From Actinokineospora iranica (lineage in GTDB: Bacteria > Actinomycetota > Actinomycetes > Mycobacteriales > Pseudonocardiaceae): a stretch of DNA of 64,000 nt. The position numbers and the translations under genes are program-made. Position 1 is the stretch's first letter. Every line of letters starts with the position of its first letter. Under the pieces are notes generated by a model, which had not been told where the DNA came from, did no database searches, and saw only the letters and a program-made list of their open reading frames with translations. The stretch is taken from contig NZ_FMZZ01000007.1 in the NCBI RefSeq assembly GCF_900101685.1, forward strand, positions 186,001 through 250,000, given 5' to 3'. Below, one piece after another: positions 27,103-35,823 of this stretch.

Positions 27103-28638
27103 GTGATCCGCAGCGTCCTGTTCGGTTCGTCCGGTCCGCCCGCTGGACTGGACGACGTGCCGGAGCCGGAGCACTTCCGCGACCTCAACCTCGACCAGGT
27201 CGCCGCCGCTCTCGCCAGGGACAACGCCGATCTCCCGCTGACACCGTATTTCCGCCTGCCGCTGCGCGACGCCGGGCTCGTCCGGGCGCGCCAGCAGGTT
27301 TTCCGCGACCTTGAGGACACCGAGGTGCTGGCGGTGGTCGAGCGGTTCACCGCCGCCATGCGGCGGATGCGGCGGCGGCTGGAGATGCTGGCGCAGGTGC
27401 GGCACGCGCCGCAGCGGCAGCGGTGGTTCCTCGACATCGTGCTCACCCACGTCGACACGCTCGACGCGTTCGCCGCGGAGTCGCACCAGGTCGCGCTCGC
27501 CTCCCCGGCGCTGCGCGGGATGCGCGACGACCTCGGCGCCCACACCGCGTCCGGGCCGTTCGGGGCGCTGCGGCGGGCCGCCCGGGACCTCCGCGACCGG
27601 CTCGACGCGGTGCGCTACGACATGCTCTTGCGCGACGGCCGGGTCACCGTCGCCCCGCGTGATCCGGCCGACGACGACTTCACCGCCCGGGTGCTGGCCA
27701 CCTTCGCGCGGTTCGGCGCGCGGGCGCGGCGGGACTACCGCAAGGACCTGTCCGCGGACCTGGGCCTGGACGAGATCGAGGCGGGTGTGCTGGACCTGGT
27801 GGCGCGGCTGTGCCCCGAGGTGTTCGGCGACCTCGCCGCGTTCGCGGTCGACCACGCCGACTTCGTGCCCGCCGACATCGCGCGCCTGGACCGGGAGTTG
27901 CGGTTCTGCCTGGCCTACCTGTCCTGCCTCGCGCCCCTGCGCGCCGCCGGGCTGCCCACCTGCTACCCGGAAGTGTCCGACACGGACAAGGATCTCGTCG
28001 CCCACGACGTGTTCGACCTCGCCCTGGCCGTCGACCTGGTCGCCCGCGGCGAGCCGGTGGTGTGCAACGACGTGCGGCTGACCGGCGCCGAGCGGGTCCT
28101 CGTCGTGTCCGGCCCCAACCAGGGCGGCAAGACGACTCTCTCCCGCGCGTTCGGCCAGCTGCACCACCTGGCCGCGTTGGGCGCTCCCGTGCCCGGCAGC
28201 CAGGTGCGGGTGTTCTTGCCGGACCGCGTCCTCACCCACTACGAGCGGGCGGAAAGCCTGGACACCCTGTCCGGCAAGCTGGAGGACGAGCTGCGCAGGC
28301 TGCGCGCGCTCATCGACCTGGCCACGCCGGACAGCGTCCTCGTCCTCAACGAGATCTTCGCGTCCACGACCTCGCGGGACGCCCAGGCGCTCAGCAAGGC
28401 GGTCCTGGACACCCTGGTCGGCCTGGACGTGCGGTGCCTGTGGGTGAGCTTCGTGGACGAGTTGGCCCAGCTCAACCCCGCCGCGGTGAGCATGGTCAGC
28501 CTCCTGGCGGGCGAGGGCGACCTGGCCCGCGGCTACCGGGTGGTGCGCGCCCCCGCGGACGGCCGCGCCTACGCCCACGCCGTCGCCGAGCGGCACGGCC
28601 TGACCTACGCCCAGCTCAAGGCCAGGATCACCCGGTGA
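27103..28638 (+). CDS. MutS-like ATPase, first of a tandem pair
   Basis: 511 residues. The N-terminal two thirds are helical lever/clamp-like sequence. The C-terminal MutS domain V has Walker A GPNQGGKTT and the Walker B region VLVLNEIFASTTSRDA, where the usual DE reads NE. The mismatch-recognition domain I with its F-x-E motif is missing, so classical mismatch repair is unlikely. The 3' end overlaps the second paralogue (GTGA at 28635), which suggests a heterodimer. The role is unknown. Confidence 0.82.
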   Translation: MIRSVLFGSSGPPAGLDDVPEPEHFRDLNLDQVAAALARDNADLPLTPYFRLPLRDAGLVRARQQVFRDLEDTEVLAVVERFTAAMRRMRRRLEMLAQVRHAPQRQRWFLDIVLTHVDTLDAFAAESHQVALASPALRGMRDDLGAHTASGPFGALRRAARDLRDRLDAVRYDMLLRDGRVTVAPRDPADDDFTARVLATFARFGARARRDYRKDLSADLGLDEIEAGVLDLVARLCPEVFGDLAAFAVDHADFVPADIARLDRELRFCLAYLSCLAPLRAAGLPTCYPEVSDTDKDLVAHDVFDLALAVDLVARGEPVVCNDVRLTGAERVLVVSGPNQGGKTTLSRAFGQLHHLAALGAPVPGSQVRVFLPDRVLTHYERAESLDTLSGKLEDELRRLRALIDLATPDSVLVLNEIFASTTSRDAQALSKAVLDTLVGLDVRCLWVSFVDELAQLNPAAVSMVSLLAGEGDLARGYRVVRAPADGRAYAHAVAERHGLTYAQLKARITR

Positions 28639-30113
28639 GACCGCACCTGATGTTCCCCGACGGCGACTTCGACCCGTCGCCGCCCGCGGCCGACCTGGCC
28701 GATCTGGTCGAGGACCTGGAGCTGGAGCGGCTGTGGGCGGCCATGGCCCGCGGCGACGAGGTGCTGTTCGCCCTGGCCAGGACGGCCACCCTGACGCCGA
28801 GCACCGACCCGGCGGTCATCACCCACCGCCAACAGGTGCTGGACGACTGCCTGCGCGACACCGCCACCGTGCGCGTCCTCTACGACCTCGCCCGCGACGC
28901 GGTCGCCGCCGAGGGCAAGCTGCTGCGCAGCGCGTTCACCGGCCGCCCGGAGCCCCTGCTCAACCGGGCGGTGCAGGCCCTGGAGCTGCTCGGCGGCTTC
29001 CTGCGCAGGCTGCGGCGGCTCGCCGAGGGCCACGCCGCCGACTTCCGGTCCGCCGGTTTCACCACGCTCTTCGGCGCTATCGGCGCGGAACTGGACGACG
29101 GCTACCTCCGCGAGGTGGACGCGCTGCTGGACCAGTTGCGCTTCGAGCACGGCATCGTGGCCACCGCGCGGCTCGGCCCGGGGAACAAGGGCGTCGACTT
29201 CGTGCTGCGCGAACCACCTGGCAAGGGCCGCGACTCCTATCCCGCGCTCCGCAAGTCCAAGCTGACCCACACGGTGACCGGCCGCGACGAATCCGTTTAC
29301 CGCGCGCTGAGCGAACTGCGCAACCGCGCGCTCAACGAGGTCGCCAACGCCGCCGCCCAGTCCTCCGACCACGTGCGCGACTTCTTCCTGGCGCTGCGCG
29401 ACGAACTCGGCTTCTACCTCGGCTGCGTCAACCTGGCCGAGACCCTGGCCGAGCTGGGCGTGCCCGTCTGCTGGCCCGAGCCCCGCGACCCGGGCGAGCA
29501 GGCCTGGGCGGCGCGGCGGCTGTCGGAGCCGTGCCTGGCCCTGCGCCTGGGCGGCGCGGTCGTGGGCAGCGACGTCGACGCGGACGGCCGCGGCCTGATC
29601 ATGGTCACCGGCCCCAACCAGGGCGGCAAGTCCACGTTCCTGCGCGGCCTGGGCATCGCCCACCTGATGATGCAGTGCGGCATGTTCGTCGCAGCCGACC
29701 AGTTCCGCGCCTCGGTCGCCCACGGCGTCTTCACCCACTACAAGCGGGAAGAGGACGCCACCATGGCCAGCGGCAAGCTCGACGAGGAGCTGGCCAGGAT
29801 GAGCGCCATCGCCGACCGGATCACCCCGGGCGCGCTGCTGCTGTGCAACGAGTCCTTCGCCGCCACCAACGAACGCGAGGGCTCCCGGATCGCCGCCGAG
29901 ATCGTCGCCGCGCTGACCGACGCGGGCGTCCGCGTCGTGTTCGTCACCCACCTCCACGACCTGACCAGCCGCATCCGCGCCGACTACCCGGACCGCTGCC
30001 TGTTCCTGCGCGCCAACCGCCGCGCCGACGGCTCCCGCACGTTCCACCTCACCCCCGGCGAGCCCACCCCCACCGCCCACGGCGCCGACCTCTACCGGCG
30101 GCACTTCGGCTGA
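28635..30113 (+). CDS. MutS-like ATPase, second of a tandem pair
   Basis: 492 residues beginning at a GTG overlapping the previous stop. The C-terminal MutS ATPase has Walker A GPNQGGKST, Walker B region LLLCNESFAATNEREGS (again NE rather than DE) and VVFVTHLHDL as the H-containing strand. As in its partner the recognition and connector domains are absent. The two proteins share layout but are clearly diverged, as expected for obligate partners. Function is not known. Confidence 0.82.
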   Translation: MRPHLMFPDGDFDPSPPAADLADLVEDLELERLWAAMARGDEVLFALARTATLTPSTDPAVITHRQQVLDDCLRDTATVRVLYDLARDAVAAEGKLLRSAFTGRPEPLLNRAVQALELLGGFLRRLRRLAEGHAADFRSAGFTTLFGAIGAELDDGYLREVDALLDQLRFEHGIVATARLGPGNKGVDFVLREPPGKGRDSYPALRKSKLTHTVTGRDESVYRALSELRNRALNEVANAAAQSSDHVRDFFLALRDELGFYLGCVNLAETLAELGVPVCWPEPRDPGEQAWAARRLSEPCLALRLGGAVVGSDVDADGRGLIMVTGPNQGGKSTFLRGLGIAHLMMQCGMFVAADQFRASVAHGVFTHYKREEDATMASGKLDEELARMSAIADRITPGALLLCNESFAATNEREGSRIAAEIVAALTDAGVRVVFVTHLHDLTSRIRADYPDRCLFLRANRRADGSRTFHLTPGEPTPTAHGADLYRRHFG

Positions 30114-30118
30114 CCCCG

Positions 30119-30403
30119 CTACGGGCGCGGGCGAACCCGGGACCAAGGGCGCTCGTCGCGTCCGCGGGTCGCCGCGACGCAGCGGGCGCACAGGACCAGG
30201 GGCCGGTCGGTGGTGTCGGCCAGCCAGCGGGCGTCGGCCCAGGACACGTGCGGAAACCGGTCGAGGCCCGCGCGGTGCAGCGACACCCCGCACAGGGCCT
30301 CGTTGCGCCCTGGCGACCAGGCGTGCGTGTCGCCCCCGGGCTGGCGCACCCCGTCCTCGTCGCGCCACATACTCGACGCGGCGACAGCCGGTCCCCGGTT
30401 CAC
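30119..30403 (-). CDS. Conserved-looking small protein of unknown function
   Basis: 94 residues, not assigned to a family. It has GGDTHAWSPGRNEALCGVSL and a later LVLCARCVAA, so a Cys-x-x-Cys and a further Cys could bind metal. I prefer GTG 30403 because the first codons (reading NRGPAVAA) recur in a tandem copy of the upstream region where the start is ATG (30531); ATG 30370 is the alternative. It converges with the MutS-like pair, leaving 5 bp. Confidence 0.55.
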   Translation of the reverse strand: MNRGPAVAASSMWRDEDGVRQPGGDTHAWSPGRNEALCGVSLHRAGLDRFPHVSWADARWLADTTDRPLVLCARCVAATRGRDERPWSRVRPRP

Positions 30404-30611
30404 GGAACCCCGCGGAGTGTGTGCTGAGTCAAGGCGACCTCCGGACCGGGAGTGCCCACAGGAACGGGCGCGGACACCCGCCCAGGCCGAGTTTTCGTCT
30501 CGAACGCGGCGACTGCCGGTCCTCGATTCATGGGACCTTGCGGAGTGTGTGTCGAGTCAGCGCGACCTCCGGAGCGTGCGCCGACACCCGCCCAGGCCGG
30601 GTTTCCGGGTG
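30372..30611. repeat. Imperfect tandem direct repeat, unit about 128 bp
   Basis: Unit 1 (30372-30498) and unit 2 (30499-30611) share blocks such as GCGGAGTGTGTG, GCGACCTCCGGA and GACACCCGCCCAGGCC in the same order. Both include, on the minus strand, a start codon followed by codons for NRGPAVAA. It therefore looks like a duplication of the upstream region and first codons of the small gene at 30119-30403. Confidence 0.75.
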
Positions 30612-30612
30612 C

Positions 30613-31476
30613 TCAACCGGTCAGCGCGGGTTCTCGTTCCGGTTCGACCAGACGGGGCCGCGTCTCCGGCAGCGGGCGGAGCAGCGGATCGGCCTCGGCC
30701 AGCAACCGCTGGGTGGCGCGCAACTCCGCCGCGATGCGCTCGCGCCGCTCGCGCAGCGCGGCCAGCCGCTCACGGGCCTCGGCCAGGATTCGCGCGACCT
30801 GGGCCTTGGCGTCGCTGACCAGTCGCTCGGCGTGCGCGTTCGCGGCGGCTTCCTGCTCGGCCATCGCCGCGGCGGCCTCCGCCCTGCGGGCCGCCATCGC
30901 CATGGCGAAGTCTTCCTGGACCTGCTCGCGCCGCGCCTCGGCTTGCTCATCGAGTTCCCGGCGTCGGCGTTCCGCTGCCGCGGCCTCGGCGCGAATCCGC
31001 TCGTCGGCGCGGCGCAGCACTTCCTGGTGCTCGGCTTCCATTTCCTGGCGGCGCTTGTCGAGCGCGGCGACCAACTGCCGGTGCCGCCGCAGCAGCCCGG
31101 CGGTCGCCTCGTTCGTCGCGGCCCAGTGGTGCTCGGCGGCGGCCCGCGCCCGCGCGGTGATCTCGGCCGCCTCCTCGTGCGCGAGTTCGGCCATCCGCCG
31201 CAGCCGGTCGGTGACCGCGTTCGGGTCGATCGGCGCCCGCGAGATCCGATCGACCTGCTCGCGCAGATTCCGGACGTCCGCCCGGGCGGCATCGAGTTGC
31301 CGCGCCAACTCCCGCACCTGCGCGACAGCCGCGTCCCGATCACTGGCGAGCAGGCGCAGGTCGGCTTCGACGCTGTCGACGTAGTGCCGAACCTGGCCCA
31401 CGTCATACCCACGCCACACCACGTCGAAGTCGGTCCGCATCGGCACCAGATCCCCGCGCGTGTCCACCGCAGTCAC
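30613..31476 (-). CDS. DivIVA-like coiled-coil protein
   Basis: 287 residues from GTG 31476, with AAAGGAG about 8 nt upstream. The N-terminus has the DivIVA-type block FDVVWRGYDVGQVRHYVDSV, followed by a coiled coil with long Ala/Glu/Arg-rich heptads running to about residue 270. DivIVA-domain proteins sit at curved membranes and organise polar growth, and shorter paralogues are common in actinomycetes. It is too divergent to be called Wag31 or Scy. It stands alone. Confidence 0.75.
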   Translation of the reverse strand: MTAVDTRGDLVPMRTDFDVVWRGYDVGQVRHYVDSVEADLRLLASDRDAAVAQVRELARQLDAARADVRNLREQVDRISRAPIDPNAVTDRLRRMAELAHEEAAEITARARAAAEHHWAATNEATAGLLRRHRQLVAALDKRRQEMEAEHQEVLRRADERIRAEAAAAERRRRELDEQAEARREQVQEDFAMAMAARRAEAAAAMAEQEAAANAHAERLVSDAKAQVARILAEARERLAALRERRERIAAELRATQRLLAEADPLLRPLPETRPRLVEPEREPALTG

Positions 31477-31981
31477 CCGCGTACTCCTTTCCGCACACCA
31501 GTCGATTCCTTCTCTACTACGAAGCCGCACCGAACGAAGTTCCCTTCGCGCGCCGCGCCACCCATTTGGCCGCATATCGGGTGCACCGCCGGATTCGTTA
31601 CGGGACAAGAGCTTTCGGCGACCAAGGTGGCGGCGGTGCGAGTCGGACAAGCAACTCCCGGGCTTCGGCGCGGCACACCTCGCTCCACCGGGCCTAGGGC
31701 GTTTTCGTGGGCCATGGCGCGCAGCCCGAGCGTTCCTTCCACAGCCTTGATCTCACCGCCAAGCGCGGCTGGACATCCACTTCTTCAGCCAGGCCGAACT
31801 CAAGGCCCACGACAACGCGCTAGGCCCGGTCGCCCGGCTGTGATGCGCCGGGGAAATGGTCGAGGCTCAGTCACCCGGGCCGGGCCGACAACCGCGTCGA
31901 ACTCCAGCGGCACAAGGCTTTCGTGCCCCCTGCGCCGGGGCACTGGTGCCAGTGGGAGGCCATCTGGGCGCGGTCAGGCGG
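31477..31981. other. 505-bp gap without a supportable gene
   Basis: The short frames here lack start signals and family likeness. The stretch holds the 27-bp inverted repeats listed separately. One frame ending at the TGA 31841-31843 reads IHFFSQAELKAHDNALGPVA, which might be a broken C-terminus, but I cannot assign it. No clear promoter was found. Confidence 0.5.
31687..31830. repeat. MITE-like element with 27-bp terminal inverted repeats
   Basis: 31687-31713 and 31804-31830 are reverse complements over 27 bp with two mismatches, enclosing 90 bp. The ends read ACCGGGCCTAGGGCG and its complement. No target duplication is visible and no transposase is inside, so it may be a miniature or internally deleted insertion element, or a large cruciform. 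Confidence 0.6.
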
Positions 31982-32830
31982 TCAGTCCTGTTTGGCGTAA
32001 GTGCGGGTGCGGGCGTACGGGCGGAATCCCAGTCCCCGGTACAGGACTCGCGGAACCGGGTATGCCGCGTCGCCGCGGGGGTAGACGATGGCTTGGGTGG
32101 CGCCCGCGGCTTTGAGGGCGTGCAGGGCGGCCAGGCAGACGGCGCGGGAGAGGCCGCGGCGGCGGTGGGCGGGGGCGGTGCCCACTGGCTCGATCAGGCC
32201 GACCCGGTTGGCGGGGTCCAGCCAGATCAGGCAGTTGGCGGCGAAGTCGCCGTCGGGGGATTCGATCACCCAGTCCAGGTCGGCGCGGTAGGGCCAGGTC
32301 GTCATCACCGCGCGGTAGGACTCAGGGGTGACGCGGGTGGAGTTCCACGCCGCCTGGTGGACCGCGACGCGCTGGGCGAGGTCCGCCTCGCCGCGGACGG
32401 GGCGGGCGGTGAAGCCAGCAGGCAAGACCGGGTCGGGCAGCGCGGTCAGGTCATGGCGGTGGTAGGCGAAGAAGGGCGCGTCGTCGCGCGGTCGGTAGCC
32501 GTGCGCGAGCAACGTCTCCACCAGGTCGGTTTGCGTGTCCAGCGGGTTGATCTCCCGGAGCCCGCCCTCGGCCAGGTCGTCGAACCAGGCGAGGGCTTCC
32601 CCGACCAGGTGCGGGTGCGCCGGATCGACCTGCAAGCGCAGGTCGTCGGGGAGGTTGGCCCACGCCCAGGCCCCGACCCGGCCGTCGGCCTCCCACATCG
32701 CGATGGGCCAGTCGGCGCTCTCCGTGTGCGACCGTCCCCAGGCGAGGTCGCCCACATGGTGCGGGCTGGTCGCCGACCACACCCGTTGGGTCAGGTCCTG
32801 CATGGCCCGCACATCGCGGCGACGCGTCAT
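31982..32830 (-). CDS. GNAT family acetyltransferase
   Basis: 282 residues from ATG 32830. A degenerate N-terminal GNAT-like half (WPIAMWEADGRVGAWAWA) is followed by a typical one with VGLIEPVGTAPAHRRRGLSR as the acetyl-CoA-binding motif A and YPVPRVLYRGLGFRPYAR at the end. Tandem GNAT folds of this kind resemble mycothiol-synthase-type architecture, but the substrate is unknown. It lies 26 bp downstream of the FAD oxidoreductase on the same strand and probably belongs to its operon. Confidence 0.75.
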   Translation of the reverse strand: MTRRRDVRAMQDLTQRVWSATSPHHVGDLAWGRSHTESADWPIAMWEADGRVGAWAWANLPDDLRLQVDPAHPHLVGEALAWFDDLAEGGLREINPLDTQTDLVETLLAHGYRPRDDAPFFAYHRHDLTALPDPVLPAGFTARPVRGEADLAQRVAVHQAAWNSTRVTPESYRAVMTTWPYRADLDWVIESPDGDFAANCLIWLDPANRVGLIEPVGTAPAHRRRGLSRAVCLAALHALKAAGATQAIVYPRGDAAYPVPRVLYRGLGFRPYARTRTYAKQD

Positions 32831-32856
32831 GCCGTCCAGTCTGCCCGACCACAAGA

Positions 32857-34284
32857 TCAGTGCTCGCCAACGCCTTCCCGCAGCGCGGCGCCCTGCCGCC
32901 GCAGTTCGTGTTGGACGGCGGTGGCCGCCACCTCGCGCGGCACGTGGCCGCTCTGCGCGGCCAGCGCCGCGCACACCCCGGCCGCCTGCCCGGTGGCCAT
33001 CGCGATCGGCATCACCCGGTAGGACGAATGCGCGACGTGTGTTCCGCTGATGCACCGCCCGGCGACGAGCATCCGCTCGGTGTCGCGGGGCAGCAGGCAG
33101 CGCAGCGGGATGTCGTACGCCTTGCCCTGCGGCACCCGGTGCAGGGTGGTGCCGACGCCCGCGGGGTTGTGGATGTCTACCGGGTAGGCCCCCTGGGCGA
33201 TGGCGTCGGCGAACGGGCGCGCGGTGAGGATGTCGTCACCGGTGAGCTGGTAGTCGCCCAGCACGCGGCGCGTCTCCCGGACGCCGATCTGCACGCCGCT
33301 CTGCGCGAGGTAGGACTGCTCGAAGCCGGGCACGTGCGTGCGCAGGAAGTGGTCGATCTGCTCAAGCTGCCGCCGGGCCAGGCACTCCGCGCGGCTGAGG
33401 TCCCACACGCTGGTGCCGACCAGGCCGGTGACCCGGGTGCTGTTGACGCTCACCTCGCGCTCGTGCGGGGTGGCGAAGAACAGGATGTCCTCGCGCGGCA
33501 GCCGCAGCTCGCCCGCCTCGCCAGCTTCCCGGACCAGGTCCCAGAGCCCGTGCACGCCGCGCCACTGGTCCGGGTGCTCCCGGACGTACTCGGCGAACTT
33601 CGGCTGCGCGAACTCGACCATGCGGAACATCAGGGTCATCGGCTGGACCAGGCCGTCGTCTGGCCTGCCCACCTCGTACGGCGCCCCGGCCGCGGTGGCG
33701 ACGTCGCCGTCGCCGGTGCAGTCGATCACCGTGCGGGCCTCGATCACGACCGGCCCCGACTTGCCCTCGAACACCACCTGCCACCCGTCGTCCACCGGCA
33801 GCGCGTCGGAGGCGAACGCGTGGAACAGCAGCTTCACCCCGGACTCGTCCAGCAGGTCCAACGCGACCAGCTTGAACAGCTCCGGGTCGAACGGGACCGT
33901 GTAGCCGGTCGCCTGCGACGGGGCGACCGCCCCGTGCCGCCGGATCAGCCGCTCCAGCAGCACCCACAGCGCGCCCGCGACGACCACGTCGCCCTCGCCG
34001 TGGTCGGTGGGCAGCAGCCGGGTGTCGTCGCCTGCGACCGCCTGCTTCTTCTCGTTGTGGAACGACATCAGCGGCATGACCAGCGCCGCGGTGGCGTTGC
34101 CGCCGAGGAAGCCGTACCGCTCGACCAGCGCCACCTCCGCGCCGGTCTCCGCCGCGCCGAGCGCCGCGCCCAGCCCGGCAGGCCCGCCGCCGACGACCAG
34201 CACGTCGACCCGGGCCACCAGCGGCGCCGCCCGGGGCGGCAGGGTGACCGTCGCCGGGTTGTCGAACGGACGCAGGACTCCCAT
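32857..34284 (-). CDS. FAD-dependent oxidoreductase (FAD_oxidored type)
   Basis: 475 residues. The dinucleotide-binding motif is VLVVGGGPAGLGAALGAAE near residues 28-46, followed by ALVERYGFLGGNATA. A TVIDCTGDGDVATAAGAPYE block and the end MLVAGRCISGTHVAHSSYRV are characteristic of the PF12831 group, often found in sugar or aromatic catabolic loci. Start ATG 34284 has GGAGG 4 nt upstream and overlaps the stop of the pyruvyltransferase-like gene. Substrate unknown. Confidence 0.83.
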   Translation of the reverse strand: MGVLRPFDNPATVTLPPRAAPLVARVDVLVVGGGPAGLGAALGAAETGAEVALVERYGFLGGNATAALVMPLMSFHNEKKQAVAGDDTRLLPTDHGEGDVVVAGALWVLLERLIRRHGAVAPSQATGYTVPFDPELFKLVALDLLDESGVKLLFHAFASDALPVDDGWQVVFEGKSGPVVIEARTVIDCTGDGDVATAAGAPYEVGRPDDGLVQPMTLMFRMVEFAQPKFAEYVREHPDQWRGVHGLWDLVREAGEAGELRLPREDILFFATPHEREVSVNSTRVTGLVGTSVWDLSRAECLARRQLEQIDHFLRTHVPGFEQSYLAQSGVQIGVRETRRVLGDYQLTGDDILTARPFADAIAQGAYPVDIHNPAGVGTTLHRVPQGKAYDIPLRCLLPRDTERMLVAGRCISGTHVAHSSYRVMPIAMATGQAAGVCAALAAQSGHVPREVAATAVQHELRRQGAALREGVGEH

Positions 34285-35435
34285 CACACCTCCGTGGTCG
34301 CGGGCGCGGGCGCGCGCACCTGGTCGAGCAGCTTCGCGCACCAGGTGTGGTTGGTCAGCGCCCGCTCCCGCAGGACGCGCACCCGCCGGGCGAGTTCGTC
34401 GCGCCGCCCGTCGCGCTCGTCCCACAGCCGGTCGATCTCGGCCATCAGCAGCCCGCACTGCTCGCGGGCGACCCTGGTCAGCGCCGGGGCGCCCGCGGCG
34501 CGGGCGAAGTCGAACACCTTGCCCGCGTAGGGCAGCGGCAGGAACGGCACGCCGCTGACCGCCGCGAAGATCAGGAAATGCAGCCGCATCCCCACGGCGA
34601 GGTCCAGGTGCCGCATGAGCCCGAGAAGCTGCCGGGGCCGGTAGGAGCCGTTGAGCACCCGCCCCTTCTCCGGCGCGGTCATCTGGGACAGCACCGCGTG
34701 CGCGTGCCCCACGTCCTGCCGCTCCATCGGCATGAACACCACATGCGCGTCCATCCGGCTCACCAGGAAGTCGGCCACGTCGCCCAGCAGCGCGTGGTAG
34801 CCGCTCTCGTCGAGCTTCTCCGCCGCCCGCCCCGGCTCCCGCACGGACATGCCGACCAGCCGCACACCCTGGGGTATTCCCTCGCAGCGCAGCATGTCCT
34901 CGGAGAACTCCTCGGGGGTCAGCAGCAGGGCCGGGTCTGCGGTCACCACGATGTCCCGGGTGACGCCGACCTCTTCGAGTATCAGCCGGGACTCCTCGTC
35001 CCGCACGATCACGGCCAGCATGTCCGCCAGCGTCTCGCGCACGATCTGCCGGTCGTCGGCGTCGGTCAGCGGGCCGACCCCGACGGCGTAGGCGAAGCTG
35101 GGAACGCCGCACTCCCGGGCGATGCGGACCAGGCGCAGGTACCGGCGCGCCTCGCTGTCGTAGAGCACCCCGCCGCCGCCGAGCACCAGCACGTCCAGCC
35201 GGGACAGCACCTCCAGCGACTGCCGCTGGCTCATGCCCTCCCAGCCCACGACCTCGGCCACGTCGTGGTGCGCGCGGGTGTGCTCGGCGTCCCGGCTGAA
35301 CACCACGACCCGCGCGGCGGGGCACTGGACGCGCAGGCTGTCCAGCACGCAGGTCAGGATCGCCTCGTCCCCCTGGTTGAGGCCGCCGTAGGAGCCCAGC
35401 ACGCCGATCGCGGGTCGGCCAAGCCTGTCCGTCAT
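34284..35435 (-). CDS. Polysaccharide pyruvyl transferase family protein (CsaB-like)
   Basis: 383 residues from ATG 35435; an adjacent GTG (35438) is an alternative and GGGAG lies upstream. It starts with the family pattern GVLGSYGGLNQGDEAILT, has DVLVLGGGGVLYD and the later GMRLHFLIFAAVSGVPFLPL block. Members transfer pyruvate from phosphoenolpyruvate to cell-wall or exopolysaccharide sugars. The coupled FAD oxidoreductase is an unusual partner, so the acceptor here could be something else. A sugar ABC importer lies 2 kb further on the same strand. Confidence 0.8.
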   Translation of the reverse strand: MTDRLGRPAIGVLGSYGGLNQGDEAILTCVLDSLRVQCPAARVVVFSRDAEHTRAHHDVAEVVGWEGMSQRQSLEVLSRLDVLVLGGGGVLYDSEARRYLRLVRIARECGVPSFAYAVGVGPLTDADDRQIVRETLADMLAVIVRDEESRLILEEVGVTRDIVVTADPALLLTPEEFSEDMLRCEGIPQGVRLVGMSVREPGRAAEKLDESGYHALLGDVADFLVSRMDAHVVFMPMERQDVGHAHAVLSQMTAPEKGRVLNGSYRPRQLLGLMRHLDLAVGMRLHFLIFAAVSGVPFLPLPYAGKVFDFARAAGAPALTRVAREQCGLLMAEIDRLWDERDGRRDELARRVRVLRERALTNHTWCAKLLDQVRAPAPATTEV

Positions 35436-35823
35436 CACGATGCTCCCAAGCTCTTGTGCCGATCCTGGATAGGCCCGCGCCGGTGAGGCACCGATCACCG
35501 CATACCCCGTCTCCGGGTCGGCAAACGGATCGGCAGGCCTGCCACTCGTCCCGGCGACGTGGCTGTCGCCTTCCGCGTGCCGGTGCGGCCAGGCGTTGTC
35601 ACCTTGCCCGCCAAGGCCGCCTGCCGAGAGGTGCGGACCCGTCGGACAACTTGGTGACCACCGAGTTCGGCGCGCCCGAGGACGTCATCGACGTTTGCCG
35701 CGACATCGACTAGCCCGGCGATCCGGATCATCCCGAGGGCGGATGGGCCTCCGTCGAACGATGGATGGTCCCCGGCGCCGCACCGCCCCTAGCGTTTCCG
35801 GCGGAGGAACACTAGGGGGATGA
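35436..35823. other. 388-bp intergenic region, divergent promoters expected
   Basis: The region separates the minus-strand pyruvyltransferase operon from the plus-strand DUF418 gene. A plus frame ending at 35713 reads TEFGAPEDVIDVCRDID, which could be a decayed C-terminus, but no family is recognisable. TAGCGT at about 35790 could be a -10 box for the DUF418 gene. I see no other structure. Confidence 0.4.

Noticed and set aside
35456..35731. Overlapping short frames on both strands before the DUF418 gene
   Set aside because: No ribosome-binding site and no family likeness beyond a faint C-terminus-like end; recorded only as intergenic.
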